Part shown: one piece after another, positions 6,410 through 17,883 of the stretch
How the letters are laid out: every line of letters starts with the position of its first letter
How positions within the stretch are numbered: the stretch's first letter is position 1
NCBI RefSeq assembly: GCF_004364805.1
Contig: NZ_SOAP01000001.1
Span: 1,550,001-1,614,000 of the forward strand
DNA: 64,000 nucleotides
Reading direction: 5' to 3'
Source: Pelagimonas phthalicica
GTDB lineage: Bacteria; Pseudomonadota; Alphaproteobacteria; Rhodobacterales; Rhodobacteraceae
Position numbers and translations under genes: made by a program
Notes under the pieces: model-generated
The model's database searches: none
Told to the model about the DNA's origin: nothing
The model's input: only the letters and a program-made list of their open reading frames with translations

Positions 6410-9208
6410 TTAGAAGTGGACCGACTTGGTATCAATCGGCTTGACCAGCGGCGGAGCGAACTTGGTCAGGTCAATGCCTTCAACGGCGGTCTTGTACTCC
6501 TCAAGCGTTGGGGTGCGGCCCAGGATCGCCGAGAGAACAACAACCGGGGTCGACCCCAGCAGCGATTCACCCTTTTTCTCGGGCAAGTCAGCCACAACAC
6601 GGCCTTGGAACAGGCGGGTGGAGGTGGCCAGAACGGTGTCACCTTTGGCGGCCTTTTCTTGGTTACCCATGCAGAGGTTACAGCCAGGGCGTTCGAGATA
6701 GAGAATGTTCTCATACTCGGTCCGAGCCGTGGTTTTCGGCGCGGCATCGTCGAATTCAAACCCGGAATACTTCTGCAGGATTTCCCAGTCGCCCTCTTCC
6801 TTCAACTCGTCAATGATGTTGTAGGTCGGCGCGGTCACAACCAGCGGAGCTTTGAACTCCACTTTGCCCTTGGCGGCTTCAAGGTTACGCAGCATCTGTG
6901 CCACGATCTTGATGTCGCCCTTGTGCACCATGCAGGAGCCAACAAAGCCCAGATCGACCTTTTTCTCGGCCTTGTAGAACGAGATTGGTCGGATGGTGTC
7001 GTGGGTGTACCGCTTGGACACGTCGTCATTGTTAACGTCTGGGTCAGCAATCATCGGCTCGACGATCTGGTCCAGATCAACAACAACCTCAGCAAAATAC
7101 TTGGCGTCCGCGTCCGGGGTCAGCGCAGGCACTTCGCCCGACTTGATCTCGGCGATACGCTTGTCAGCAAGGTCAAGCAGACGCGCCAGCGTGCCGTTCT
7201 CATGCTCCATGCCTTTGTCGATCATGATCTGGATGCGCGATTTCGCCAGTTCCAGAGAGCCGATCAGCGTTTCATCGTTGGAGATACAGACAGAGGCCTT
7301 GGCCTTCATTTCCGCAGTCCAGTCGGTGAAGGTGAACGCTTGGTCCGCCAACAGAGTGCCGATGTGAACTTCGATCACGCGGCCCTGGAAGACGTTGTCA
7401 CCATGCTGATCCAGCATCTGCGCCTGTGTGGCGTGCACCACGTCGCGGAAATCCATGTGGTCGGCCATTTGCCCCTTAAAGGTCACCTTGACCGATTCAG
7501 GGATCGGCATCGAGGCCTCACCAGTGGCAAGCGCCAGCGCAACGGTGCCCGAATCCGCGCCAAAGGCGACGCCCTTGGACATACGGGTGTGGCTGTCGCC
7601 GCCCACGATAACCGCGCGGTCATCAACAGTGATGTCGTTCAAGACCTTGTGGATCACGTCGGTCATCGGGTGGTAAACACCTTTGGGGTCACGACCAGTA
7701 ACAACACCAAAGTCGTTCATGAACTTCATGAGACGCGGGGTATTGGCCTGCGCCTTGAGGTCCCAAACCGAGGCGGTGTGACAGCCGGACTGGTACGCCC
7801 CATCAACGGATGGCGACACGACAGTGGCCGCCATGGCCTCCAGTTCCTGCATGGTCATCAAGCCGGTGGTGTCCTGAGACCCAACAATGTTGACCTTGAC
7901 GCGTACGTCAGAACCAGCATGCAGCGGCTTGTCGGTTTTCACACCCAGCGCGTTGCGGTTAAAGATTTTTTCAACGGCGGTCAGGCCCTGACCTTCGACA
8001 TTAATTTCTTTGGACGGCGCAAAGGCAGATTCCAGCGGCAGGCCCAGCGCTTCACAGGCAAATGTCTGAAGCTTTTTACCAAAGACCACAGCGTAGGAGC
8101 CGCCAGCCTTCATGAATTCCACTTTCTGCGGAGTGAAGGAAGAAGAGATATCGACCAGCTCTTTGGTGCCGGTTTCGTCATACAGCTTTTTGTCTTTGGT
8201 GTTGATGGTCAGCACGGTACCGGTTGCAACCGAATAGGCTTCTTCCAGTACCGCGTCGCCGTTTTCATCTTCGACAACATTGCCGTCCGCGTCGGTTTTC
8301 TTGACCCAGTTCTTGAGGTCAATGCCGATGCCGCCGGTCACGCCAACTGTCGTCAGGAAGATCGGCGAGATGCCGTTGGTGCCTGCAACAACAGGCGCGT
8401 AGTTGACGAAGGGCACGTAAGGAGAGGCTTGCTTACCGGTCCACAGCGCCACGTTGTTCACGCCGGACATCCGCGAAGACCCAACACCCATGGTGCCTTT
8501 TTCAGCGATCAGCATGACGCGCTTGTCAGGGTGAGCCGCTTTCATCGCTTCGATCTCGGCCTGAGCTTCGGGCGAGATCATGCATTTGCCGTGCAGTTCA
8601 CGGTCGGCTCGCGAATGCGCCTGGTTACCGGGCGACAGCAAATCGGTCGAGATATCACCGATACCCGCGATATAGGTGATGACTTTGATTTCTTCGTCGA
8701 CTTCAGGAAGATCGGTAAAGAACTCTGCCTTGGCGTAGCTTTCCAGGATTTCTTTGGCGACGGCACTGCCATCATCCAGCGCCTCTTTCAGGCGGGCCAT
8801 GTCTGCGTCGTAGAGGAAGACTTGAGTCTTGAGAACACCCGCAGCCGATGCCGCGATTGCAGCATCATCACCAAGCGCCAGATCGATCAGCACGTCAACG
8901 GATGGGCCGCCTTTCATGTGCGACAGAAGTTCAAAGGCGAATTCCGGAGTGATCTCGGCAACCTCGGCCTGGCCCAGAATGATTTCTTTCAGGAACGCCG
9001 CTTTGACGCCTGCGGCGCTCGTGGTGCCGGGCAGCGTGTTGTAGATGAAGAAATTCAGCGACGCTTCGCGGTGCTCGTTGCCGGTGTCTTTGATCTGTTC
9101 GATCAACTCTGCGGTCAGGGCTCCGTCATCGATGGGTTTGGGGTTCAAACCCTGCTCTTTGCGCGTTTCAATCTCGGCCAGATAATCAGTGTACAAGCTC
9201 ATGTTCAT
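6410..9208 (-). CDS. acnB: Aconitate hydratase B
   Basis: A 932-residue bifunctional aconitase/2-methylisocitrate dehydratase that interconverts citrate and isocitrate in the TCA cycle. The N-terminal HEAT-like and swivel domains precede the iron-sulfur domains, the family B domain order. The three 4Fe-4S cysteines are recognisable in GSCMVHKG and in PGCNLCMGN. Length matches the family. It is monocistronic, with a strong terminator after it and a 234-bp upstream region containing the palindrome TTGTATACAA (9291-9300). Two in-frame ATGs (MNM) begin the protein; the downstream one, giving MSLYTDYL, is equally plausible. A long open frame on the opposite strand over the whole gene is a codon-bias shadow. 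Confidence 0.98.
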   Translation of the reverse strand: MNMSLYTDYLAEIETRKEQGLNPKPIDDGALTAELIEQIKDTGNEHREASLNFFIYNTLPGTTSAAGVKAAFLKEIILGQAEVAEITPEFAFELLSHMKGGPSVDVLIDLALGDDAAIAASAAGVLKTQVFLYDADMARLKEALDDGSAVAKEILESYAKAEFFTDLPEVDEEIKVITYIAGIGDISTDLLSPGNQAHSRADRELHGKCMISPEAQAEIEAMKAAHPDKRVMLIAEKGTMGVGSSRMSGVNNVALWTGKQASPYVPFVNYAPVVAGTNGISPIFLTTVGVTGGIGIDLKNWVKKTDADGNVVEDENGDAVLEEAYSVATGTVLTINTKDKKLYDETGTKELVDISSSFTPQKVEFMKAGGSYAVVFGKKLQTFACEALGLPLESAFAPSKEINVEGQGLTAVEKIFNRNALGVKTDKPLHAGSDVRVKVNIVGSQDTTGLMTMQELEAMAATVVSPSVDGAYQSGCHTASVWDLKAQANTPRLMKFMNDFGVVTGRDPKGVYHPMTDVIHKVLNDITVDDRAVIVGGDSHTRMSKGVAFGADSGTVALALATGEASMPIPESVKVTFKGQMADHMDFRDVVHATQAQMLDQHGDNVFQGRVIEVHIGTLLADQAFTFTDWTAEMKAKASVCISNDETLIGSLELAKSRIQIMIDKGMEHENGTLARLLDLADKRIAEIKSGEVPALTPDADAKYFAEVVVDLDQIVEPMIADPDVNNDDVSKRYTHDTIRPISFYKAEKKVDLGFVGSCMVHKGDIKIVAQMLRNLEAAKGKVEFKAPLVVTAPTYNIIDELKEEGDWEILQKYSGFEFDDAAPKTTARTEYENILYLERPGCNLCMGNQEKAAKGDTVLATSTRLFQGRVVADLPEKKGESLLGSTPVVVLSAILGRTPTLEEYKTAVEGIDLTKFAPPLVKPIDTKSVHF

Positions 9209-9442
9209 CCCAGAAGTCTAGAGTGCGATGTTAGCTTGACCACGGTCTGCGAATCCTTTGGCGCGCCCGGGACAAGCTTGCTGTATGCCGTTGTATACAA
9301 AAACGAGAGATGTTGCAAGATCACGCTCCGATCAAACCCTCGTTTTGCTGCCCGCATATCCCATTCTTTGCTGATTTTGAATGAAGATTATTTTGCCAAG
9401 CCTGCGGCAAATTCGGTCGTAACGCGGGTACTTCGGTAAAAT

Positions 9443-10333
9443 TCAGCCCTGTTCGACGGTATCGCCCTTCGCAATGAGGTGATCCATCAAGGCCTTACAG
9501 ATCCCGGACAGGGCACGTCGATCTCTGACCAAAATGGACCGATGCCGCAGCGCCCAGCTATCTTTGAGTGAAGTCATGCGCACATTCATAACAGCCGCGT
9601 GCCGACATGCTGCGGATACCGGCATCACTCCAATGCCCACCCCGGCCTCGATCATGCGGCACATGGCTTCGTAGCTACGCACTTGGATGCGCAGACTGCG
9701 CTCATACCCTCCATGCGGAACCTGGCCTCGTAAGAATCTGTTCAACGTGCTGCCGTCATGCAACCCGACATGATCATATGCCAAACTGTCCTCTAACCTC
9801 AGGGACCGCGCACCAAGGGCTGGATGGTCAGCCGGCGTGACAAGAACCAGCCGATCCTCGGAAAACCGTGTGACCTCTAGTCCTGTCATGGGGACGTCAC
9901 CGGACACGACACCCAGATCCGCCACACCTTCGGTAACGCCGCGGATCACTTCACTGGTCGTGCGTTCCTGAAGATCAACCTTGACCCCCGGGCGCTCTGC
10001 GAGAAATCCGGCTAGAACATCCGGCAAAATCTCGGTCACAGCGGTGGTATTCGCGAAGAGGCGGATACGGCCGGCCCCCAACATTTCATCTTGCATGAAA
10101 TCAACCTGCCGCAAGACCAAACGCGCCTGACGCAAAAAGGTCTGCCCATCCGCCGTTAAACGCACCCCTTTGTTCTCCCGCACAAGCAACGGGCGTCCCA
10201 CCTCTTGCTCAAGGGCTTTGATCCGGGCGCTGGCGGCTGGGGGCGACAGAAACGATTTACTGGCGCCATGGGTCAGATTCCCGCTCTCTGCGATGTTCAC
10301 GAATAACCCAAGGTCGACAAGATCAAGTTTCAT
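9443..10333 (-). CDS. LysR-family transcriptional regulator
   Basis: A 296-residue LysR-type regulator. The winged HTH is at residues 1-60 (LVDLGLFVNIAESGNLTHGA, then SFLSPPAASARIKALEQEVG), followed by a two-lobe effector domain from about residue 88 to 285. It is divergent from the MaoC/HTD2-type hydratase gene with a 98-bp shared intergenic region, the classic layout of a LysR regulator and its target. The second-helix motif has an extra PPAASA instead of the common QPAVS pattern. The likely effector is a CoA ester or dicarboxylate connected to the hydratase, which is inference. Confidence 0.92.
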   Translation of the reverse strand: MKLDLVDLGLFVNIAESGNLTHGASKSFLSPPAASARIKALEQEVGRPLLVRENKGVRLTADGQTFLRQARLVLRQVDFMQDEMLGAGRIRLFANTTAVTEILPDVLAGFLAERPGVKVDLQERTTSEVIRGVTEGVADLGVVSGDVPMTGLEVTRFSEDRLVLVTPADHPALGARSLRLEDSLAYDHVGLHDGSTLNRFLRGQVPHGGYERSLRIQVRSYEAMCRMIEAGVGIGVMPVSAACRHAAVMNVRMTSLKDSWALRHRSILVRDRRALSGICKALMDHLIAKGDTVEQG

Positions 10334-10431
10334 TGCCTTAAACTATCACGAACACAACTTTCCCAAAACGCGAATTCACCGAAGGCAAAAATCGTGCAAA
10401 ACTCAGTGGCGGGCCAAGGAGTGATGCAAAG

Positions 10432-11271
10432 ATGGATTTTCAAGATTGGGTGGGTCGCACGGAAACCCGCGAAGAACGGATTGCCCCTTTCCCGGCCAAC
10501 GCTTTGGCGGCCACGCTTGATCGGGATGATCCGGACTATGGCGACGGCAGCACTCTCCCACCTTTGTGGCATTGGCTGCATTTCCTGCCGATCTTCAAAC
10601 TGTCGGACACCAATTATGACGGGCATGCAGCCTTGGGGGGATTCCTCCCGCCTGTACCGCTCCCACGGCGTATGTGGGCGGGCAGCAATCTGACCTTTCA
10701 CGCCCCCATGGCGATTGGGCAGACGCTTCGCAAAGTATCGACGGTCAAGTCAGTCACAACCAAAACCGGGCGGTCCGGACCGCTGGTCTTTGTCAATGTT
10801 GGCCATCAGGTTTTTGACGATCAGACCCTGTGCATCGACGAAGATCATGACATCGTCTATCGCGCCAAACCGTCCCCGGATGCACCTGCCCCGCACCCCC
10901 AACCCGCTCCGGACAGCAGCGCCTTTTCGCGCGCCATTAACCCGGATCCCGTCCTGCTGTTCCGCTATTCGGCGCTGACCTTTAACGGGCACCGCATCCA
11001 TTACGACCACCCCTTTTGCACCACGACCGAAGGCTATTCCGGCCTGGTTGTGCATGGTCCCCTGCTGGCCACGTTGCTTTTGGACTTATTGCGTCGCGAA
11101 CATCCCGAAGCCACGGTGCAGAGCTTTGCCTTTCGCGCCTTAGCACCGATCTTTGACAACGAAACCTTCTCGATTCATGGCTCTCCCGGTGCGGATGGAA
11201 AAACCTTTGACCTTTGGGTGCGCCGTCAGGATGGGGCCTTGGCCATGCAAGCGACGGCGACAATTGCCTAG
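10432..11271 (+). CDS. MaoC/HTD2-type hot-dog hydratase, mesaconyl-C4-CoA hydratase-like
   Basis: A 279-residue protein with an N-terminal FAS1-like dehydratase hot-dog domain (about 10-130) and a C-terminal MaoC-like hot-dog part. The latter contains HYDHPFCTTTEGYSGLVVHG, which resembles the hydratase segment of mesaconyl-C4-CoA or itaconyl-CoA hydratases and fungal HTD2. Such enzymes hydrate mesaconyl-C4-CoA to citramalyl-CoA. It is monocistronic and divergent from a LysR regulator. A lyase or CoA-transferase partner is not adjacent, so the exact substrate is open. The start follows a purine-rich AAGGAGTG about 14 bases upstream. Confidence 0.8.
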   Translation: MDFQDWVGRTETREERIAPFPANALAATLDRDDPDYGDGSTLPPLWHWLHFLPIFKLSDTNYDGHAALGGFLPPVPLPRRMWAGSNLTFHAPMAIGQTLRKVSTVKSVTTKTGRSGPLVFVNVGHQVFDDQTLCIDEDHDIVYRAKPSPDAPAPHPQPAPDSSAFSRAINPDPVLLFRYSALTFNGHRIHYDHPFCTTTEGYSGLVVHGPLLATLLLDLLRREHPEATVQSFAFRALAPIFDNETFSIHGSPGADGKTFDLWVRRQDGALAMQATATIA

Positions 11272-11427
11272 GCGGATAGTACATGACCACTGGCATTCCA
11301 AAGCGGCCCAAGCTACAGCACGTGAACCAAGCGCCGCACTGGAATCAAAGTTGTCAACAAAACAAAATGCGCCGGCGGTTAAATCTATATGTTGACATCC
11401 AGCCCCCTCAAACCCCAATATCGTGTT

Positions 11428-11590
11428 GCTTCGGTTCTTTCGATTCCTGTTGAAAGCTAAGAGGGAAACCAGTGAAAATCTGGCACTGCCCCCGCAACTG
11501 TAAGCGGTTTGTGCGGCTGAATTCGCCACTGAAAGCGTGCTTTCGGGAAGGTCAGCCAAACATATAACCGCAAGTCAGGAGACCTGCCGC
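11428..11590 (+). ncRNA. Cobalamin (B12) riboswitch
   Basis: The conserved core elements are present in order: TTGAAAGCTAAGAGGGAA, CCAGTG, CTGGCACTGCCCCCGCAACT, GTAAGCGG, GCCACTGA, GGGAAGG and AAGTCAGGAGACCTGCC, which includes the B12 box. It starts about 260 bp and ends about 100 bp upstream of nrdH. Two short hairpins follow at about 11608-11652 (CGAAC/GGTTCG and ACGGT/ACCGT), which could be the expression platform. Adenosylcobalamin binding would be expected to switch off the class Ib reductase operon. Confidence 0.95.
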
Positions 11591-11688
11591 AAGCATGTGA
11601 ATAACCACGAACGGAGGGTTCGGGGGCGTGTTGAAAACGGTCAAAAAACCGTGGCGTCCTTGGATCTATACAACGGAGAAGAGGACAG

Positions 11689-11910
11689 ATGAGCATCACC
11701 GTTTATTCAAAACCCGCCTGTGTACAATGCACCGCAACCACGCGCGCGCTGGATGCCAAGGGTATTTCTTATGACGTGATCGATCTGACTCAGGATGACA
11801 GCGCCATGGATCATGTGACCGGTCTGGGCTATCGCCAAGCTCCTGTTGTGGTGGCCGGGTCTGATCATTGGTCCGGCTTCCGCCCGGACATGATTGCTCA
11901 ACTGTCCTAA
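11689..11910 (+). CDS. nrdH: NrdH glutaredoxin-like electron donor
   Basis: A 73-residue thioredoxin-fold protein that reduces the class Ib ribonucleotide reductase. The redox motif CVQC is at residues 11-14, and the NrdH-specific WSGFRPD segment lies near the C-terminus. It is the first gene of nrdHIEF; the gap to nrdI is 3 bp. The ATG follows GGAGAAGAGGAC. It is controlled by the upstream cobalamin riboswitch. Confidence 0.96.
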   Translation: MSITVYSKPACVQCTATTRALDAKGISYDVIDLTQDDSAMDHVTGLGYRQAPVVVAGSDHWSGFRPDMIAQLS

Positions 11911-11913
11911 ACC

Positions 11914-12339
11914 ATGTCAGCGTCGATCCCGGCGCTGGTTTACTTCTCATCGAAATCTGGAAACACCCATCGCTTTATCCAGCGGCTGGGCCTTCCGGCT
12001 TTGCGCCTTTCGGCTGAGATGGACCAGCTGCCATTCCCCCAGTCCCCCTATGTTCTGATCTGCCCCACCTATGCCGATGGCGAAGGGCGCGGGGCGGTAC
12101 CAAAACAGGTCATTCGGTTCTTGAATGATCCAGAACGTCGCGAGGGGATCCTTGGGGTGATCGGCGCTGGTAACCGAAATTTTGGTGCGACCTATGGCCT
12201 GGCCGGTCGCATCATCGCCCAGAAATGCAATGTCCCGCTGCTCTACACCTTTGAGCTGGCCGGCACCGACACCGATATCGCCCGCGTCCGCGCAGGGCTT
12301 GAAAAACTAGGGAGACACCCATGCTCGACAGCAGCGTAA
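11914..12339 (+). CDS. nrdI: NrdI flavodoxin-like maturation protein of class Ib RNR
   Basis: A 141-residue flavodoxin-fold protein that supplies the oxidant for assembly of the manganese-tyrosyl cofactor of NrdF. The FMN-phosphate loop SSKSGNT is near residues 11-17, and the [13 protein letters not shown] loop region of NrdI is visible at about residues 88-100. Its 3' end overlaps the nrdE start by 19 bp, consistent with coupled translation. The length is normal for the family. Confidence 0.95.
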   Translation: MSASIPALVYFSSKSGNTHRFIQRLGLPALRLSAEMDQLPFPQSPYVLICPTYADGEGRGAVPKQVIRFLNDPERREGILGVIGAGNRNFGATYGLAGRIIAQKCNVPLLYTFELAGTDTDIARVRAGLEKLGRHPCSTAA

Positions 12340-14444
12340 ACGAGCAAGATTATCACGCGCTAAACGCGATGTTGAACCTCTATGACGCTGAGGGCAACAT
12401 CCGGTTTGACGCGGATCGCAAGGCGGCGCGGCAGTATTTCTTGCAGCATGTGAACCAGAACACCGTGTTCTTTCATTCGCTGGATGAAAAGCTCGGTTAT
12501 CTGGTGGATGAGGGGTATTATGAGGTCGAAGTTCTGGATCAGTATTCCAAGAACTTCCAACGCGCGATCTGGGATGCGGCCTATGCGAAAAAGTTCCGTT
12601 TCCCAACCTTCCTGGGCGCATTCAAATATTACACCTCTTACACGCTGAAAACCCGCGACGGGCAACGCTTTCTTGAACGCTACGAGGACCGCGTTGTCAT
12701 GACCGCGCTGACCCTGGCGCGCGGCGACGAAGCACTGGCAATGTCCTTTATGGAAGAAATCCTTGAGGGACGTTTTCAGCCCGCCACCCCAACCTTTTTG
12801 AACGCTGGCAAGAAGTCTCGGGGTGAGCTGATTTCCTGTTTCTTGCTCCGTCTCGAAGACAATATGGAAAGCATCGGGCGCGGCATCAATTCGGCCCTGC
12901 AACTGTCCAAACGCGGCGGCGGTGTGGCCCTGCTGCTCAGCAATATCCGCGAACACGGCGCGCCGATCAAAGGCATTGAAAACCAATCCTCTGGCGTGAT
13001 CCCGGTGATGAAACTGCTCGAAGACAGCTTTTCCTACGCCAACCAATTAGGAGCGCGCCAGGGGGCTGGTGCGGTCTATCTCAATGCGCATCACCCCGAC
13101 ATCATGCGCTTTCTCGACACCAAACGCGAAAACGCTGACGAAAAGATTCGCATCAAAACGCTGAGCCTTGGCGTGGTGATCCCCGACATCACCTTTGAAC
13201 TGGCCAAGAAAAACGCCGATATGTACCTGTTCTCGCCCTACGACGTGGAACGGGTCTATGGCCTGCCGTTTTCGGAAATCTCGGTGACCGAGAAATATCA
13301 TGAGATGGTCGAAGACAAACGCATCCGCAAGACCAAGGTCAATGCGCGCGAGTTTTTCCAGACCATCGCCGAGATCCAGTTTGAATCCGGTTACCCCTAT
13401 GTGATGTTCGAGGACACAGTGAACCGGATGAACCCGATTGCGGGTCGCATCAATATGTCGAACCTGTGCTCCGAGATCCTGCAGGTCAACACCGCGTCCG
13501 AGTTCAACGATGACCTCGGCTATAACAAGATGGGCAATGACATTTCCTGCAATTTGGGCTCGCTCAACATCGCCAAGACCATGGATGGTCGGGATCTGGG
13601 TCGCACAGTGGGTGCATCGATCCGGGCGCTGACGGCGGTGTCTGAAATGTCGGCCATCGACTCGGTGCCATCCGTGCGCAAGGGCAATGATGAAAGCCGC
13701 GCGATTGGTCTCGGTCAGATGAACCTGCACGGTTTCCTGGCGCGCGAACATATCCATTACGGCAGCGCCGATGGGGTCGAATTCACTTCGGTCTACTTTG
13801 CCGCTGTGGCCTATCACGCGATCAAGACCTCTTGTGACTTGGCCAAGGAGCACGGCACAACCTTTGTCGATTTTGACAAATCCGACTATGCAAACGGCAG
13901 CTTCTTTGACAAATACACCACTCGCGACTGGCTGCCCGAAAGCGACGTGGTCGCCAAGCTGTTTGAGGGCCACGATCTGCCAACCCGCGCCCATTGGGAG
14001 GCGCTGAAGGCCGATGTCATGGAACACGGGCTTTATAACCGTAACTTGCAGGCGGTGCCGCCCACCGGATCGATCAGTTATATCAACAACTCGACCAGCT
14101 CGATCCACCCGATCGTATCGAAAATCGAGATTCGCAAAGAGGGCAAAATCGGGCGGGTGTATTACCCGGCAGCCTTCATGAACAATGTGAACCTGGAATA
14201 CTATCGCGACGCCTATGAAATCGGGCCAGAAGCGCTGATCGACACCTACGCCGCGGCCACCGAACATGTGGATCAAGGCCTGTCGCTGACCCTGTTCTTT
14301 CCGGCCGAGGCCACAACACGCGACATCAACCGCGCCCAGATATATGCCTGGAAAAAAGGCATCAAAACAATCTATTACGTGCGTCTGCGCCAAGAGGCCC
14401 TGGAAGGGACCGAGGTGCAAGGCTGCGTGTCTTGCTCGCTATAA
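12321..14444 (+). CDS. nrdE: Class Ib ribonucleoside-diphosphate reductase alpha subunit
   Basis: A 707-residue catalytic subunit that reduces ribonucleoside diphosphates to deoxyribonucleotides. The barrel cysteine pair is visible in LISCFLL and in MSNLCSEI, and the C-terminal shuttle pair is in GCVSCSL at the very end. There is no N-terminal ATP-cone of the class Ia type, as expected for NrdE. Overlap with nrdI and a 12-bp gap to nrdF make it part of the nrdHIEF operon under B12 control. Confidence 0.97.
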   Translation: MLDSSVNEQDYHALNAMLNLYDAEGNIRFDADRKAARQYFLQHVNQNTVFFHSLDEKLGYLVDEGYYEVEVLDQYSKNFQRAIWDAAYAKKFRFPTFLGAFKYYTSYTLKTRDGQRFLERYEDRVVMTALTLARGDEALAMSFMEEILEGRFQPATPTFLNAGKKSRGELISCFLLRLEDNMESIGRGINSALQLSKRGGGVALLLSNIREHGAPIKGIENQSSGVIPVMKLLEDSFSYANQLGARQGAGAVYLNAHHPDIMRFLDTKRENADEKIRIKTLSLGVVIPDITFELAKKNADMYLFSPYDVERVYGLPFSEISVTEKYHEMVEDKRIRKTKVNAREFFQTIAEIQFESGYPYVMFEDTVNRMNPIAGRINMSNLCSEILQVNTASEFNDDLGYNKMGNDISCNLGSLNIAKTMDGRDLGRTVGASIRALTAVSEMSAIDSVPSVRKGNDESRAIGLGQMNLHGFLAREHIHYGSADGVEFTSVYFAAVAYHAIKTSCDLAKEHGTTFVDFDKSDYANGSFFDKYTTRDWLPESDVVAKLFEGHDLPTRAHWEALKADVMEHGLYNRNLQAVPPTGSISYINNSTSSIHPIVSKIEIRKEGKIGRVYYPAAFMNNVNLEYYRDAYEIGPEALIDTYAAATEHVDQGLSLTLFFPAEATTRDINRAQIYAWKKGIKTIYYVRLRQEALEGTEVQGCVSCSL

Positions 14445-15428
<984 letters not shown>

Positions 15429-15454
15429 TAACCATTCGGGATTATAAGATAATT

Positions 15455-15531
15455 TGGTCGGAGTGAGAGGATTCGAACCTCCGGCCCCTGCCTCCCGAAG
15501 ACAGTGCTCTACCAGGCTGAGCTACACTCCG
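15455..15531 (-). tRNA. tRNA-Pro (anticodon CGG)
   Basis: A full cloverleaf on the minus strand. The acceptor stem is CGGAGTG/CACTCCG, the D-arm region begins GCTCAGCCTGGTAGAGC, and the anticodon stem CTGTC/GGCAG encloses loop TTCGGGA (anticodon CGG). The T-loop is GTTCGAATC, and CCA is encoded. It reads CCG proline codons, which are frequent in this GC-rich genome. Confidence 0.95.
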
Positions 15532-15574
15532 ACCGTGGCGGGCGGGATAGCTTTGATGCCTGGTATTGGCAAGC

Positions 15575-16549
15575 CTATTCTTCCTTATCTTCGGTTTTCA
15601 TCAACGCCCCAACACGCGGCCCAACGGGCAGGCCAACGCGCGTTCTGGTCCGCAGAACGGGGCGGTTTTCCGAGACATCGTCGCCGGATTCACGGCGCAG
15701 GATGTAAAGGCCGCTCAGAATGATGATACCGGCCCCGATATAGGTTGCCCTATCGGGGTATTCATCAAAAAAAAGTGCCCCAAACAACGCCGCCCACAGG
15801 ATCTGCGAATATTGCATCGGGGCGACCATAACGGCGGGACCGCGTTGATAGGCCATGATGAGAAAGGCCATGGCGACCAGCACCATAGCTGCCACAACCG
15901 CCATCAATCCCATGTCCACCAGGGCGACAGGTTTGTAGACAAAGGGCAGTGCCACGGCCATCAGAATAAAGTTCGTCATCATCGGATAGAGGATCATGAC
16001 GACCGTGCGCTCCTCTGCGCCCACCTTACGCACCACAATTGAGTTCAACGCCCCCGTCACAGCCGACAGCAAGGCCGCAGCGTGCCCCAGACCGAATTCG
16101 GCCGCACCGGGGCGCAAAACAACCATGACTCCAACCAGACCCGCAAGCACTGCCAGACCACGACGCAGGCGCACGCGCTCCCCCAGGATCGGGATCGCCA
16201 GTAGAGTGATGAGCAACGGCGCGGCAAACAGGATGGCATAGGTCTGTGCCAAGGGCAGAACCGAAAACGCATAAAACGCCCCCAGCGCGGCAAAAGAGCC
16301 AGACACACTGCGCAGGGCGATCCAGCCTGGATGTTTCGGGCGCAGCGTGCCGGGTTCGCGGTCGCGCATCAAAATCACGGTGATGATCGGGAAACTCAGC
16401 AAGGCCCCGAAAAACAGGATCTGAATCGCGGAATAGGTGCCGCCCAACAGCTTGATGATCACGTCATGAGTCGCAAATACCGCAAATGCGGCCAACCCGA
16501 ACAGAGAGGCTTGCAATGGCGATTGTGTCGGAAGCGAAGCTTGGGGCAT
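15575..16549 (-). CDS. DMT-superfamily (EamA) transporter
   Basis: A 324-residue inner-membrane permease with about ten hydrophobic helices in two EamA repeats (about 15-145 and 160-295). The second repeat contains MQYSQILWAALFGALFFDEYPD, typical of RhaT/YdcZ-like DMT exporters. A charged cytoplasmic tail follows. Substrate is unknown; relatives export amino acids or metabolites. It lies alone between tRNA-Pro and leuB. Confidence 0.85.
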   Translation of the reverse strand: MPQASLPTQSPLQASLFGLAAFAVFATHDVIIKLLGGTYSAIQILFFGALLSFPIITVILMRDREPGTLRPKHPGWIALRSVSGSFAALGAFYAFSVLPLAQTYAILFAAPLLITLLAIPILGERVRLRRGLAVLAGLVGVMVVLRPGAAEFGLGHAAALLSAVTGALNSIVVRKVGAEERTVVMILYPMMTNFILMAVALPFVYKPVALVDMGLMAVVAAMVLVAMAFLIMAYQRGPAVMVAPMQYSQILWAALFGALFFDEYPDRATYIGAGIIILSGLYILRRESGDDVSENRPVLRTRTRVGLPVGPRVGALMKTEDKEE

Positions 16550-16653
16550 GGCAGACCTGCAAAGACTGTTACCGCTATCTGCCTATATCTTTCGCCCGGT
16601 ATGCCGCAAGGGAAATACGTGTCGAAATCTTGGCGACTGCCTCACCTAACGCA

Positions 16654-16684
16654 AAACGGGCGCTCCTGATCAGAACGCCCGTTT
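16654..16684 (-). terminator. Rho-independent terminator of leuB
   Basis: The stem AAACGGGCG/CGCCCGTTT with a 13-nt loop lies 27 bp after the leuB stop and continues into TTTTGCGTT on the minus strand. Confidence 0.85.
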
Positions 16685-16710
16685 CATATGACTCAATCCG
16701 CAATCAGCGC

Positions 16711-17814
16711 TTAGATGCTGGCGTCCAGCGCCGCGACAATGGTGTCACCCATTTCGCTAGTCGAAACCGGGGTCACACCCTCTTCGCCCAGCAAATCAGC
16801 GGTGCGCACGCCATCGGCCAGCACTTTCTCAACTGCGGCTTCCAGACGATCCGCCTCGGCACCCTGATCAAAGCTATAGCGCAGCGCCATGGCAAAGCTG
16901 AGGATACAGGCGATCGGGTTGGCTTTGCCCTGACCGGCGATGTCAGGGGCGGACCCATGCACCGGCTCGTACAGGGCTTTCGGGCGACCATTCTCCATCG
17001 GCAGACCCAGCGAGGCAGATGGCAGCATCCCCAGCGAGCCAGTCAGCATCGCGGCACAGTCAGACAGGATATCGCCGAACAGGTTGTCGGTGACGATCAC
17101 GTCAAACTGCTTGGGTGCGCGCACCAGCTGCATCGCGCCGTTATCGGCATACATATGGCTCAGCTCGACCTCAGGATAATCCTGCGCCACACGCTCAACC
17201 ACTTCGCGCCACAGAATACCGGATTCCATAACGTTGGCTTTTTCCATCGAGCAGAGCTTTTTGTTGCGGCGCATGGCCAGTTCAAAGGCGCTGCGGGCGG
17301 CGCGCTCGATCTCGGATTCGGTGTAGCGCTGGGTGTTGATGCCAACACGCTCATTGCCCTCTTCGAAAATGCCGCGTGGTTCGCCGAAATAAACGCCCGA
17401 GGTTAGCTCGCGTACGATCATGATATCCAGACCGGCCACGATATCTTTCTTCAAGGACGAGAAATCAGCCAAAGCGTCAAAGCACTGCGCCGGGCGCAGG
17501 TTCGAAAACAGGTCCATTTCCTTGCGCAGACGCAGCAGGCCGCGCTCAGGCTTTACGCTGAAATCGAGATTGTCGTATTTCGGGCCGCCAACGGCACCCA
17601 GCAGAACCGCGTCCACCTCTTGGGCTTTGGCCATGGTGTCGTCATGCAAAGGCACGCCATGCGCATCATAAGCCGCGCCACCAACCAGATCTTCGCTCAC
17701 GTCAAAGGCCAGGCCACGCTTGTCACCAAACCAAGTGATGATCTTGCGGACTTCGGCCATGACTTCGGGGCCAATCCCGTCGCCGGGCAAGATAAGAATC
17801 GAAGGGTTGGTCAT
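16711..17814 (-). CDS. leuB: 3-isopropylmalate dehydrogenase
   Basis: A 367-residue cytoplasmic NAD-dependent decarboxylating dehydrogenase, third step of leucine biosynthesis. Family motifs include [10 protein letters not shown] at the N-terminus, [11 protein letters not shown], the metal/substrate segment [11 protein letters not shown] and the adenine-binding [18 protein letters not shown]. It is monocistronic with its own terminator and sits about 4.4 kb from leuD-leuC on the same strand. The length is normal. Confidence 0.98.
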   Translation of the reverse strand: MTNPSILILPGDGIGPEVMAEVRKIITWFGDKRGLAFDVSEDLVGGAAYDAHGVPLHDDTMAKAQEVDAVLLGAVGGPKYDNLDFSVKPERGLLRLRKEMDLFSNLRPAQCFDALADFSSLKKDIVAGLDIMIVRELTSGVYFGEPRGIFEEGNERVGINTQRYTESEIERAARSAFELAMRRNKKLCSMEKANVMESGILWREVVERVAQDYPEVELSHMYADNGAMQLVRAPKQFDVIVTDNLFGDILSDCAAMLTGSLGMLPSASLGLPMENGRPKALYEPVHGSAPDIAGQGKANPIACILSFAMALRYSFDQGAEADRLEAAVEKVLADGVRTADLLGEEGVTPVSTSEMGDTIVAALDASI

Positions 17815-17883
17815 CGGTGCTGTCCTCTGTCAAATCTGTTGGACAGGCCCTATCCCGCAAGGGGTGCGGCGTCAAGAAACCCG

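Noticed and set aside
6401-9439. A 1012-codon open frame on the plus strand over acnB
   Set aside because: It is exactly antisense to acnB, has the composition expected from third-position GC bias, and shows no domain. acnB on the minus strand has all catalytic motifs.
13047-14420. 457-codon minus-strand frame over nrdE
   Set aside because: Antisense shadow of a well-supported nrdE, no ribosome-binding site or recognisable protein.
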